Of a stretch of DNA of 41,895 nt, positions 19,130 to 30,118 are shown in pieces. The first letter of the stretch is position 1. Every line of letters starts with the position of its first letter. The DNA is from Chara braunii. Taxonomy: Eukaryota; Streptophyta; Charophyceae; Charales; Characeae. The stretch covers positions 672,748-714,642 of the forward strand of contig BFEA01000461.1 of assembly GCA_003427395.1 (NCBI GenBank). The letters run 5' to 3'. Position numbers and translations under genes: made by a program. Below the pieces are notes generated by a model. The model had not been told where the DNA came from and did no database searches. It saw only the letters and a list, made by a program, of their open reading frames with translations.

Positions 19130-19735
19130 GGATACTATGAGCATAAGGATGAATAATTAATGTTGCATGAGCTTGAGAAAAGGCCTGGCAAGATGTCCAG
19201 AAGAGAAGAATGGATGAGTAATTGACTTTGCGCAGGCTTGAGAAGAGGCCTGGCAAGATGTCCAGAAGAGAAACGGATGNNNNNNNNNNNNNNNNNNNNN
19301 NNNNNNNNNNNNNNNNNNNNNNNNNNNNNNNNNNNNNNNNNNNNNNNNNNNNNNNNNNNNNNNNNNNNNNNNNNNNNNNNNNNNNNNNNNNNNNNNNNNN
19401 NNNNNNNNNNNNNNNNNNNNNNNNNNNNNNNNNNNNNNNNNNNNNNNNNNNNNNNNNNNNNNNNNNNNNNNNNNNNNNNNNNNNNNNNNNNNNNNNNNNN
19501 NNNNNNNNNNNNNNNNNNNNNNNNNNNNNNNNNNAAAGGCCTGGCAAGATGTCCAGAAGAGAAGAATGGATGAGTAATTGACTTTGCGCAGGCTTGAGAA
19601 AAGGCCTGGCAAGATGTCCAGAAGAGAAATGGGTGAGAAATTGCCGTTGCATGAGCTTGAGAAAAGGTCTGGCAAGCGACTTGTGTGATTGATTTGGCAT
19701 AAGCTTGAAAATGGGCCGAGCAAGACCTCTGGAAA
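19130..19735 (+). repeat. 65-bp tandem array, interrupted by an assembly gap
   Basis: Units containing AGGCCTGGCAAGATGTCCAG start at 19181, 19246, 19537 and 19602, giving a 65-base period. More diverged units flank them on both sides. The gap falls within the array, as expected for a collapsed or unresolved tandem repeat. The equivalent stretch in element B holds a different repeat. Confidence 0.85.
19280..19534. other. Assembly gap (255 Ns)
   Basis: A run of N inside the 65-bp array. The distance between flanking unit starts (291) is not a multiple of 65, so the gap length is an estimate or units vary. Confidence 0.99.
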
Positions 19736-20067
19736 AGAAAAGACTCATATGATGGACTGTGTGTGGATCTGAGAAAAAGACTGGCAGGCTGGGAAACAAA
19801 TGAGTATTTGGTTTGCATGAGTCTGAGAAAAAGATCTGACAAGGTGTCTGAAAGAGAAATGCACAAAGGATGAATTGGGCAGCATGCATGAAAAAGTTAA
19901 AAATAAGCAAGGAACAAGAAAGGACAAAGAGTGATATGAATGCAAAATTGGCAGGACCTGAGGAGAGTCGGGCGAAAGGACCCGGGGGAGATGCATGTGG
20001 ATTTGGCAAGGCCTAAGCGTCGGGGAACGGTAAAGGGAAAACATGGATTGCACGGGCCGAAAAGTAG
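19736..20067 (+). other. Diverged array tail and noncoding sequence
   Basis: Decayed relatives of the 65-bp unit (TGAGAAAAAGACTGGCAGG, TGAGAAAAAGATCTGACAAGG) run to about 19860, then unclassified purine-rich sequence with no gene seen. Confidence 0.5.
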
Positions 20068-20532
20068 ATTATTTTTTTTGATGACTCTAAGAGTAATGAA
20101 TAAGACAAATCCAAAATGTTTTCTCATGGGAAGATAAATTTGAGATTACGAAGCACTTAGGGGGAGTTGTGTCTAGGCTCACTAATTTGAAGTGGGTATC
20201 ACCACAGCAAAGGCGACGGTTGTACTGGACGAACATCTTCCTTCCGGAGCAAATGCCTGACATTGAGTCGCATCCGAAAACTTGCCTACAATTTGTTATC
20301 AACAAAGCCAAGGCATAAAATTAGAAAACCAATTGTGTTATGACAACAAATTGGAATCCTGATAATAAAGCCAGCATACCAGTAGTTAAGTGCATAAAGC
20401 GAGCAGAGTCCCGTCTGCTTCATGTTACTGAAGTTGAAAGAATTATGGGCTGCCCTGATGGTATACAGAGTTGACTGAAGAGGAAGTTTGCATCTCAATT
20501 GAGAGAAAGATAAAAGAGGCAGAGCTATGACA
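20068..20532 (+). pseudogene. Fragment of a DNMT3-like cytosine-5 DNA methyltransferase (C-terminal catalytic part)
   Basis: In the frame with codon starts at 20142, 20145 and so on, the translation reads DKFEITKHLGGVVSRLTNLK, then WVSPQQRRRLYWTNI. After stops at 20316 and 20322 it reads TNCVMTTNWNPDNKASIPVV, then LLHVTEVERIMGCPDG. A frame change is followed by YTELTEEEVCISIERKIKEA. The order and wording fit the C-terminal half of DNMT3-type catalytic domains as I know them: DKRDISRFLE-like helix, R-x-R-x-(F/Y)-W-x-N, TTR/TTN-containing segment, then an (E)MER(V/I)-x-G-(F/C)-P block. The catalytic Cys half is absent. It continues without a visible intron, which suggests capture from mRNA. Element B lacks it at the equivalent place. 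It is broken and non-functional. The alternative is another C5-methyltransferase family. Confidence 0.6.
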
Positions 20533-20728
20533 GAAATGAGCAACCTGGTCTAAGCTGTAGAACCTTCGACTCCCCCATACCCTCCTCCACCCCAAGGGAC
20601 GGAAGTTAAGGAAAACCTTGAGAAAGGAATGAGAAAAGAACAAAACGGACCATGGCAAACTAACCACCCATAACATCTCATCCTCCTCTCCCGTCTATCC
20701 CTCCAAAATCCACTAACAAAAGATTGGT
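20533..20728 (+). other. Noncoding stretch between methyltransferase fragment and PPT
   Basis: Contains AGAACCTTCGACTCCCCCATACC and CCTCCTCTCCCGTCTATCC-like pyrimidine tracts. No gene is seen. It could include the 3' untranslated end of the captured transcript, but no poly-A is visible. Confidence 0.4.
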
Positions 20729-20750
20729 GCGCGATGAGGACATCCCGAAT

Positions 20751-20764
20751 GAGTGGGGGGAATG
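20751..20764 (+). promoter_or_regulatory. Polypurine tract before the 3' LTR
   Basis: GAGTGGGGGGAATG abuts TGTCAGG, the inferred LTR start. Element B has GAGAGGGGGGAGTG directly before TGTCGGG on the minus strand (36954-36942). RNase H-resistant purine tracts at this place prime plus-strand DNA synthesis. Conservation in two elements supports the boundary. Confidence 0.75.
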
Positions 20765-21299
20765 TGTCAGGACTGATGGGTCCCGAATAACTTCTCATCA
20801 CTCGAGAGATTGAATACGAACAATTTGTGCACAACAGAGAAATCTGGAGTGAGAAAGCAGGAGAGAGAAAAGACAAAGGATTAGGCCGTAGAAGGGAGTG
20901 ATGCTCTGAGGAGAGAACCACAGTAGGAAAAAACTAGTGACGACAAGCAAGCGAGCGCAAGAACAGGGGCACATAGAACATAGTAGGAGGCCGGGAGGGT
21001 CATCGGAATGCAATAAGACTAACCAAAGGGCCCTTTGAACTAGCAATTGCAGCGCGACAGCAATAAGGGAATGAGGAAGTCGAGAGATGGGCGGTTGGAA
21101 GCCACGAAATGAGGGGCCAACGTGGGGGCCACCTACGGGAGCCTCGGAGCGGAGGCCCACAACTAAAGAGATCGGCACGCACAAGGTGCGAGGAAAGACT
21201 AAGAAGAGGGGTCGCTATGGGGCGACAAGACGCCCAAAGGGCATGGGACACCCCGGGGAAAGGCACCCGGGGCCACATGAGACTAAGTAAAAATAATGG

Positions 21300-21405
21300 C
21301 ATCCGGGGCGAAATGTGTCGGGGACCACCAGCGGGACTAAGTATCGGGGACCACCGACGGGACTAAGTGTCGGGGACCACCGACGGGACAAGTGGCGGGG
21401 ACATG
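21300..21405 (+). repeat. GGGGACCACC-type short tandem repeats in U3
   Basis: Units of about 25-27 bases (GTCGGGGACCACCGACGGGACTAA and variants) recur about four times. Element B has a longer and more varied version on the opposite strand (36290-36440, GTGGTCCCGCCGGTACTTGT-type units). Open frames here are repeat artefacts. Confidence 0.75.
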
Positions 21406-21821
21406 TGAAAGTCTCAAGAAGAAACGGCGGCACCGCATGAGGGAAAAATAAGAAATGAAAGAGGAAGGCATGAGAGCAATCCGAAAAAATCTCGGATCAG
21501 CCTCCCTCAAGAAAATAGAGTCAAATAAAACCCCATGTGAAAAATAGCCCTCCTGGAGAAAATCGGAGAAGGAGGGACCATTGTGGGAGACATGTAGGAG
21601 TAAAAGGAGGCTCCCATGGGCATGGGAAGTCCATTATCGCAGCCCGATAAATAATGGACTGCACCTTGGGCATAAGGAGGGCCAAAACTTAGAGGAAGAG
21701 GCTAGAAAATGGCCTTAACGGCTACTTGACACTTGGCATGCTAGAAAAAAGAGAGAAAATAAAAGAAATTGGCGGAGAATAAGACAAAAAGAGTGAGAGG
21801 GAGTGAGTAAGTTGGCCATCG

Positions 21822-21843
21822 GTAGGGACTGGTAGGTCCCTAC
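21822..21843 (+). other. Hairpin GTAGGGAC / GTCCCTAC in the LTR
   Basis: 8-bp perfect arms with a 6-base loop. A related hairpin occurs at 23158-23178 in this LTR. Two more occur in element B (34416-34435; 35728-35751, the latter with 10-bp perfect arms). All lie at comparable places in the two LTR sub-modules. Confidence 0.6.
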
Positions 21844-21857
21844 TGTCCAAGAAAGGA

Positions 21858-21903
21858 GGAGAAAAGAAAAGAAAAGAAAAGAAAAGAAAAGAAAAGAAAA
21901 GAG
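21858..21903 (+). repeat. AAAAG pentanucleotide microsatellite
   Basis: About nine GAAAA units. Element B has the complementary TTTTC-rich stretch at about 35665-35710, directly next to its own copy of the GTAGGGAC hairpin. Confidence 0.9.
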
Positions 21904-22049
21904 AAAAATGCCTTAACGGTAAAAAACGGTCACTTGGGGAGATTCATCCGTGACCAGATTCATTCTGGAATATGACGGTTACAAAGGACTTTGATCTTCT
22001 TTGATTTTTGCAGAGAAAATCAAGGCCTCTTGCAACCGAAACAAAACGG

Positions 22050-22285
22050 AGTACATGCATGAGGAGAAACACGTGTTTTAGATGCATCCGGAGCCAAAAT
22101 CAAGGCCGGATGCACTTGGGAATTGACCGTTTCTTTTTCTTTTGAGTAGGGGCTAGTTGTAGGGCATTGGGGCTAAGGAATTGACCCCCATTGCAGATTG
22201 AGTTGCAACGGACTGCATGGGGGAGAGAAAACACATGTTCTAGGTGCATCCGGGGCCAATATTGAGCCCGGATGCACTAGAAATT
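22050..22285 (+). repeat. Two ~160-base direct repeats, each with a TGCATCCGG hairpin
   Basis: ACACGTGTTTTAGATGCATCCGG near 22070 recurs as ACACATGTTCTAGGTGCATCCGG near 22231. Each forms a hairpin: TGCATCCGG with CCGGATGCA at 22083-22114 and again at 22245-22276. A third, imperfect version is at about 23455. Element B has related copies near 35442 and 34088-34140. Confidence 0.65.
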
Positions 22286-23924
22286 TTAACGCTGCATTTT
22301 CTTTTAACATGGGGAATGGGCTACGGCAAGCCCGGAAGGCTAGAAAGGAGCAATTTCGGCAAGGGGCAAGTAAAGGCGATAAACGACAACAGTAAGATGA
22401 GATCTCACGGCCTAGAAAAATCGGCACACATGGAGAAATGATGGGAGCACCAAGGGCAACAGGCCCCAAAAAAATAAAAATGAACGTCATCCCGAATGTT
22501 GCCGGGGACCAAATGGGTCCAAATAATAAAAGTCGAAAAACGGGACACGGGTCGGCGGGACCGCCGGCGGGACAAAGAAATGGAGCTAGCGTGTAGAAAA
22601 ATGGCGGGGACTTGGGATGTCCCAAGGGAACCATGAGCAAACACAAGGAATAATTGTGCAAGCAAGCGGCACCGTCGAAATCGAGGATCTAGACGGTGGA
22701 AAATATTAGCACCACTTGTAGTGGGAGCAAGTGAGAGAGTCATGGGAGAAAGAAAAGTGAAAGAAAGATGTTGGGAAGGCTGCCCAGCAGTCCGGGATAT
22801 CTCGGACTACCAAGGCATAAAAAAATAGAGCCTTGAGAGGTTCAACATGAGAAAAAGTCTTCCCTTAGAAAATCGGAGCAAGAGGGGTTCAAAATTGGGC
22901 AAACGGGAGCAAAATGGAGCCCCCTAGGAGCATGGGGGTGCCATTATTGGAATCTGCGATGTAATGGTCATGTAACAGTCATGAACCTGGCCTTGAATGA
23001 GGCCCTAGGGCCTAGAAAGAGGGTGCACAACAGTTTGACACTTCTCACAACAGAAATAAAAGAAAAAGAAAGAAAAATGAGAGAAAAATGAAGGAGAATG
23101 AGACAAAAAGGAAGAAAATAGTGGAGGAGAGTGTGCCGGCCTATTGNGACCTGCACAGTAGGGACTGGCAGGTCCCAACAGTGACCTCATCCCTCCTAGA
23201 ATGAGGGAGGGCAATCCGGATTGCAGGTATATGCCCTTAGGGCCATATCTCAATAAAATCTGAATTAAAAAGCTGAAAATGAGAGAAAATGCGAAAAGGA
23301 AGTGACCGGTTTTCTTTTGGGCCATGGATCTGAGATCAGATCTCATGGTAGAGAGGAAATAGCCGTTTTTTGTAGGCCAGCTCAAAACGGTTAGCTCCGG
23401 AATGTGGTGGCAGCCCAAAATGGAAAGAAACAAAAGAGGAAAAACGCCAAAACTGTGCATTTGGCCCAAAAAGAGAGCCAGATGCACAAAAAATTGAAAA
23501 ACTTGACTTAGGGGCTCAAAATTGAAGCAAGGGCTAATAGGGGTTAGCTCGGATTATTGCTGGTCTTGGAACTCAGCCAGATCCAATGCTGAAAATGTGC
23601 CGCCATATGAAAAAATGCTCCGGCCTACTCAAAAGAGCCCGAAACTTGAAAAAATCGAGAAAAAGGTCCACAAGGCCTTTTTCTTTAAAGAATTGCTGCC
23701 CCTTGGGCATTAGGACCCTAGGGGGCAACATTTGAGCAATGAAAAAGAGGCCGGGGTAGGCCAAGAGGCAGTCCGAGTTGGTACCAACCACTTGGACTAC
23801 ATGTACTTGTCAAAATGAGGCCCAGGTACCTCCAGGAGGGCCTAGTGAGGGAATTTTGCATTGGGGGTACCTCGGTTCACCTCAACGCTCATGGGGAGGC
23901 TCATAGGCTGGCCTGACTGCTAGT

Positions 23925-23970
23925 TTCAGCCTACATAAGTTGAGGATGCAGTCCGCCACTCTCACATTTG
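23925..23970 (+). promoter_or_regulatory. Candidate core promoter of the LTR
   Basis: CAGCCTACATAAGTTGAGGA followed by TGCAGTCCGCCACTCTC is one of the best-conserved blocks between the A and B LTRs (B: 33680-33640 on the minus strand, two or three substitutions). CTACATAAG is TATA-like. The call rests on conservation and A/T composition only. A start here would put the satellite arrays in the 5' leader of the transcript. Confidence 0.3.
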
Positions 23971-24389
23971 AATGCGGAGTGCCCATGCTGCCCAAGTGAG
24001 CTCACAGGAACACCTTTGCACTTGAAGTGAGAGGGGAGGAACCCATGCTAGTGGGAGAGCTTAGAGGAGACTAGGAGGTAGTGGGGAGGACTCTAGAGGA
24101 TAGTGATGGTAGGAGAGACACTTGGGAGGTGATCCGCCATATCCCTCCTCGGTGTAGTAGAGAAGTAGAAACTAGAGGAGCCCCATTAGCCCTCCTAGAG
24201 GGGAGGACTCAACAGCCATAGCTGGGGGAGCTTGCCATAACCTGAGGGGAAGCAAGGAAAGAGGAGAGAAGGGCTTGGAGAAGAAGGGAGCCATAGCCAA
24301 GAGGAGGTTGTGCAAGGAGAGGAAGCTTCATCAAGAGGACACCAACATCAAGAAATCAACAAGGTGAGAGGAAGGAAGAAACTTCTTGA

Positions 24390-24398
24390 CCTCCATCT

Positions 24399-24433
<35 letters not shown>

Positions 24434-24600
24434 TTCTTCCTCTCCTCCTTCTTCTTCTTCTTCTTTCTCCTCACTCCCTCCTTCTTCTTTCTCTTCTCTC
24501 CCCTCTTCATCTCCTCCTTCGTTCTCTTCACTTTCATTCTCCTTGTCTTCCTCCCCTTCTTCTCCATCTTCATCTCCCTCATCTCTCTCCCCTTCTCATC
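24390..24600 (+). repeat. CTT-rich trinucleotide tract
   Basis: Near-pure CTT repeats at about 24398-24475 grade into CTC/TTC-rich sequence. Element B has the complementary GAA tract (33050-33211) at the same LTR position. Frames on either strand are low-complexity and are not genes. Confidence 0.95.
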
Positions 24601-24689
24601 CATCTTCTCTTACTTCACCCTCTCTCTTTCATTGGTTACTCTAACTCTTCTCTTTCACTTATGCACTAGGAGGTAGTACTCTGATTCTT

Positions 24690-25855
24690 TCCTAGATGTT
24701 TCTTGATGCAATCTTGGTGATTTGGGAGCTTCAAATTTGCGATTTTCACACTCACACTAGTACATAGTATAGCGCTGCACCCATGGATGCTTCTTGATGC
24801 AATCTTGGTGATTTGGGAGCTTCAAACTTACGATTTTTCACACTCACACTAGTAGGTAGTATAGAGCTGCACCCATGGATGCTTCTTGATGCAATCTTGA
24901 TGATTTGGAAGCTTCAAACTTGCGATTTTCATACTCACACTAGTAGGTAGTTCAGCGCTTCACACATAGATGCTTCTTGATGCAATCTTGGTGATTTGGG
25001 AGCTTCAAACTTGCGATTTTCAAACTCACACTAGTAGGTAGCATAGCGCTGCACCCATGGATGCTTCTTGATGCAATCTTGGTGATTTGGGCTCTCCAAA
25101 CTTGTGATTTTCACACTCATTCTAATAGGTAGTGTAGCGCTTCACATATGGATGCTTCTTGATGCAATCTTGGTGATTTGGGCTCTCCAAACTTGTGTTT
25201 TTCACACTCACACTAGTAGGTAGTGTAGCGCTTCACACATGGATGCTTCTTGATGCAATCTTGGTGATTTGGGCTCTCCAAACTTGTGTTTTTCACACTC
25301 ACACTAGTAGGTAGAGAAACGCTTCTCCCATAAGTGATCCATGATGATGTGGGCTTTCTAAACTTGTGATTTTCACACTCACACTAGTAGGTAGTGTAGC
25401 GCTTCACACATAAATGTTCTTTGATGCAATCTTGGTGATTTGGGAGCTTCAAACTTGTGATTTTCACACTCACACTAGTAGGTAGTAAAGCGCTGCACCC
25501 ATGGATGCAATCTTGGTGATTTGGGCTCTCCAAACTTGTGATTTTAACACTCACATTAGTAGGTGGTGTAGCGCTTCACACATGGATGCTTCTTGATGCA
25601 ATCTTGGTGATTTGGGCTTTCCAAACTTTTATTTTTAACACTCACACTAATAGGTAGTGTAGCGCTTCACACATAGATGCTTCTTTATGAAATTTTGGTG
25701 ATTTTGGAGTTTCAAACTTGCGATTTTTACACTCCCACTAATAGGTAGTACAGAGCTGCACCCATGAATGCTTCTTGATGCAATCTTGGTGATTTGGGCT
25801 CTCCAAACTTGTGTTTTTCACACTCACACGAGTAAGTTGTATAGCGCTTGTTTCA
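24690..25855 (+). repeat. 91-bp satellite array in the 3' LTR
   Basis: About twelve units. GATGCTTCTTGATGCAATC starts at about 24786, 24878, 24969, 25060, 25151 and 25242, giving a period of 91-92. Each unit also carries CACTCACACTAGTAGGTAGT. Element B has a different array at this place. Confidence 0.9.
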
Positions 25856-25914
25856 TAGATGACCTTTGATTCAACTTTGGTGATCTTGCCTACGTAGACT
25901 CTTGTTTTCACTTA

Positions 25915-27130
25915 TGTAATAGCATGTGATGTTCCGGTTGATCTTCCCTTCATATGCAAGTGTTTCCCATCTAGCCTAACATCTCCTTGTTTTTTTCATA
26001 CTTACTGTGATGGTGCGGTTGATCTTCCCTTCACATGCATGTGTTTTTCATTAGTCTAATCACTCATTGTCGTGCTCAGACTTAGTGTGATGTTCCAGTA
26101 GATATTCTCTTCATATGCAAGTATTTTTCATCTAGTCTAGCATCTCTTTGTCTTGTTCATACCTAGTGTGATGTTCCGGATGATCTTCCCTTCACATGCA
26201 TGTGCTTTTCATTAGTCTAGTCACTCATTGTAATGTTCATACCTGGTGTGATGTTCCGGTTGATCTTCCCTTCACATGCATGTGTTTTTCATTAGTGTAA
26301 TCACTCATTGTTATGTTCATACTTAGTTTGATGTTCCGGTTGTGCTTTCCATCTCGTCTAGCATCTCTTTGTCTTGTTCATACCTAGTGTGATGTTCCGG
26401 ATGATCTTCCCCTCACATGCATGTGCTTTTCATTAGTCTTGTCACTCATTGTAATTTTCATACTTAGTGTGATGTTCCGGTTGAACTTCCCTTCACATGC
26501 AAGTGTTTTTCATTAGTCTAATCACTCATTGTCATGTTCATACTTATTGTGATGTTCCGGTTGATTTTCCCTTCATATGCAAGTGTTTTGCATCTAGTCC
26601 AACATCTCTTTGTCTTGTTCATACCTTGGTATGATGTTCCGGTTGATCTCCCCTTCACATGCATGTGGTTTTCATTACTCTAATCACTCATTGTCATGTT
26701 CATACTTAGTGTGATGTTCCGGTTGATCTTCCCTTCATAGGCAAGTGCTTTCCATTTAGTCTAGAATCTCTCTGTCTTGTTCATACTTGGTGTGATGTTC
26801 CGGATGATCTTTCCTTCACAAGCATGTGCTTTTCATTAGTTTAGCCGCTCATTGTAATGTTCGTACTTGTTGTGATGTTCCGGTTGATCTTCCCTTGACA
26901 TGCCTGTGTTTTTCATTAGTCTAGTCACTCATTATCATGTTCATACCTAGTATGATGTTTCGGATGATCTCTCCCTTCATGTGCATGTGCCTTTCGCTTG
27001 TCTAGCATTTCTTTGTCCTATTCATACTTAGTGTGATATTTCGGTTGATCTTCCCTTCACATGCGTATTCTCTCCACTAATCTAGTCACTCATTGTCATA
27101 TTCATACTTAGTGTAATGATCCAGATGATC
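25915..27130 (+). repeat. 80-bp satellite array, GATGTTCCGG type
   Basis: About fifteen units of roughly 80 bases containing GTGATGTTCCGGTTGATCTTCC and CATGTTCATACTTAGT. It shares the CATTAGTCTA and ACTCATTGTC cores with the next array, so the two are diverged branches of one satellite. No match is seen in the 5' LTR portion inside the window. Confidence 0.9.
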
Positions 27131-29690
27131 TTCCCTTCATATGCATGTGTTTTCATTAATCTAGTCTCCCATTATCAAGTTCATGTTCCGGATCTTTACC
27201 TTGTTGATCTCTACTCATTGTGCATGTGTTTTCCACTAGTCTAATTTATTGTCAAGTTCCTACTCCGGATTTTTTACTTTGTTGAACTCTTCTCCTTTGT
27301 GCATATGCTCCCACTAGTCTAGTCCCCAATTGTCAAGTTCATATTCCAGATCTTTACCTTGTTGATCTCTACCACTTGTGCATGTGCTTTCCATTAGTCT
27401 AGTCTCCCATTGTCAAGTTCATGTTCCGGATCTTCACCTTGTTGATCTCTACTCATTGTGCATGTGCTTTCCATTAGTCTAGTCTCCTTGTGTAAAGTTC
27501 ATGTTCCGGATCCTTACCTTGTTGATCTCTACTCATTGTGCATGTGTTTTCCATTAGTCTAGTCTCTCATTGTCAAGTTCATATTCCGGATCCTTACCTT
27601 GTTGATCTCTACCCCTTATGCATGTACTTTCCACTAGTCTAATCCTTCATTGTCAAGTTCCGGATATTTTACTTCGTTGAACTCTTCTCCTTTGTGCATG
27701 TGCTTCCACTAGTCTAGTCCCTAATGGTCAAGTTCATATTCCGGATCTTTACCTGGTTGACCTCTACCCCTTGTGCATGTGCTTTCCGTTAGTTTAGTCT
27801 CTCATTGTCAAGTCCATGTTCCGGATCTTTACCTTGTTGATCTCTACTCATTGTGCGTGTGCTTTCCATTAGTCTAGTCTCCCATTGTCAAGTTCATGTT
27901 CCGAGCTTTATCTTGTTGATCTCTACTCATTGTGCATGTGCTTTCCATTAGTCTAGTCTCCCATTGTCAAGTTCATATTCCGGATCTTTACCTTGTTGAT
28001 CTCTTCTCCTTCTGCATGTGTTTTCCATTAGTCTAGTCTCCCATTGTCAAGTTTATGTTCCGGATCTTTACCTTGTTGATCTCTGCTCATTGTGCGTGTG
28101 CTTTCCATCAGTCTAGTTTCTCATCGTCCAGTTCATGTTCCGGATCTTTACCTTGTTGATCTCTTCTCCTTTATGCATGTGCTCCCACTAGTCTAGTCCC
28201 TAATTGTCCAGTTCATATTCTGGATTTTTACCTTGTTGATCTCATTCCCTCGTGCATATGCTTTTCATTAATCTAGTCTCTCATTGTCAAGTTTATGTTC
28301 CGAATCTTTACCTTGTTGATCTCTAATCATTGTGCGTGTGCTTTCAATTAGTATAGTCTCCATTGTCAAGTTCATGTTCCGGATCTTTACCTTGTTGATC
28401 TCTACTCATTGTGCATGTGCTTTCCATTAGTCTCGTCTCCCATTGTTAAGTTCACATTCCGGATCTTTATCTTGTTGATCTCTACCCCTTGTGCATGTGC
28501 TTTCCATTAGTCTAGTCTCCCATTGTCAAGTTCATGTTCCGGATCTTTACCTTGTTGATCTCTACTCATTGTGCGTGTGCTTTCCATTAGTTTAGTCTCC
28601 CATTGTCAAGTTCATGTTCTGGATCCTTACCTTCTTGATCTCTACTCATTGTGCATGTGTTTTCCATTAGTCTAGTTTCCCATTGTCAAGTTCATGTTCC
28701 GGATCTTTACCTTGTCGATCTCTACCCATTGTGCATGTGCTTTACATTAGTCTAGTCTCTCATTGTCAAAGTTCATATTCCGGATCTTTTCCTTGTTGAT
28801 CTGTACTCATTGTCAATATGCTTTCCATTAGTCTAGTCTCTCATTGTCAAGTTCATGTTCCGGATCTTTTACTTAGTTGAACTCTTCTCCTTTGTGCATG
28901 TGCTCTCACTAGTCTAGTCTCCCATTGTTAAGTTCACGTTCCGAACCTTTGCTTAGCTAGTCTCTTCTCCTTGTGCATTTATTTTTAAATAGTCAAGTCT
29001 CTCATTGTCAAGATTATGTTTGATGTGGTGTTCCGGATCCTCACCTTATTGATCACTTCTCCTTGCGCATGTGCTTCGACTGGTCTAGCCTCTCTTTGTC
29101 AAAGTTCATGTTCTGGATTTTTACTTAGTTAGTCTCTTCTCTTTGTGCATGTGCTTTCCAGTAGAATAATCCTTCATTGTTAAGTTCATGCTCCGGATCT
29201 TTTACTTTGTTGAACTCTTCTCCTTTGTGCGTGTGCTTGCACTAGTCTGGTCTCTCATCGTTAAGTTCATGTTCCGGATCTTTTACTTAGTTGAGCTCTT
29301 CTCCTTTGTGCATGTGCTTCCACTAGCCTAGTCTCCCATTGTCAAGTTCATGTTCGGGACCTTTGCTTAGCTAGTCTCTTTCCTTGTGCATGTACTTTCC
29401 ACTAGTCTAGTCTCTTATTGTTAAGTTTATGTTTGATGTGGTGTTCCGGATCCTCACCTTGGTGATCACTTCTCCTTGTGCATGTGCTTCCACTAGTCTA
29501 GCCTCTCTTTGTCAAAGTTCATGTTCCAGATCTTTACTTAGTTAGTCTCTTCTCTTTGTGCATGTGCTTTGCGCTTGTCTAGTCTCTCATTTTCAATTTC
29601 ATGTTTGATGAGATTTTCCGGACCTTTTCTTAGTTGGTCTCTTCTCTTTGAGTATGTGTTTTCCATTTGTCTAGCTTCTCGTTGTCAAGT
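27130..29690 (+). repeat. 80-bp satellite array, CTTTACCTTGTTGATCTC type
   Basis: About thirty units with the cores CATTGTCAAGTTCATGTTCC and CTTTACCTTGTTGATCTC. The rightmost 1.7 kb is collinear with 1-1683 unit variant by unit variant, for example the longer TTTGATGTGGTGTTCCGGATCC units near 1013 and 29016. This confirms that the array belongs to the LTR. Confidence 0.95.
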
Positions 29691-29787
29691 TATTCCAAAA
29701 TATACTTATTCAATCTCTCACTATGGGACGGGTGATTGACTTATGGTTGCTGTTACGGGTATCTCAATTGATTAGGGGTTCTTCTTG

Positions 29788-29790
<3 letters not shown>

Positions 29791-29845
<55 letters not shown>

Positions 29846-29932
29846 ATCTCGCCCTCCCCCTCTCCTTTTCCCTCTCCCCGCTTTCCGTCCTTCGTCCTCT
29901 AAACCCCTTTTCGCCCTCCCTTTTATTACCTT

Positions 29933-30010
<78 letters not shown>

Positions 30011-30045
30011 TCCCGTTCCCTCACTTGGCATAAGACTAACCCCTN

Positions 30046-30112
<67 letters not shown>

Positions 30113-30118
30113 CTCTCC
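29791..30118 (+). repeat. CT microsatellites with internal duplication and an N
   Basis: CT runs at 29791-29842, about 29935-30006 and 30046-30118. The text CCCGTTCCCTCACTTGGCAT and the following GACTAACCC occurs both before the N at 30045 and again at 30121. The 5' LTR has it once. Either a true tandem duplication or a misassembly at the N. Confidence 0.9.

Noticed and set aside
20286-20543. Minus-strand open frames over the methyltransferase fragment
   Set aside because: The plus strand carries the recognisable C5-methyltransferase blocks; the minus frames have no similarity to anything known.
24310-24676. Long open frames rich in Leu, Phe or Lys across the CTT tract
   Set aside because: Pure trinucleotide-repeat translation in every frame; no homologue outside the repeat.
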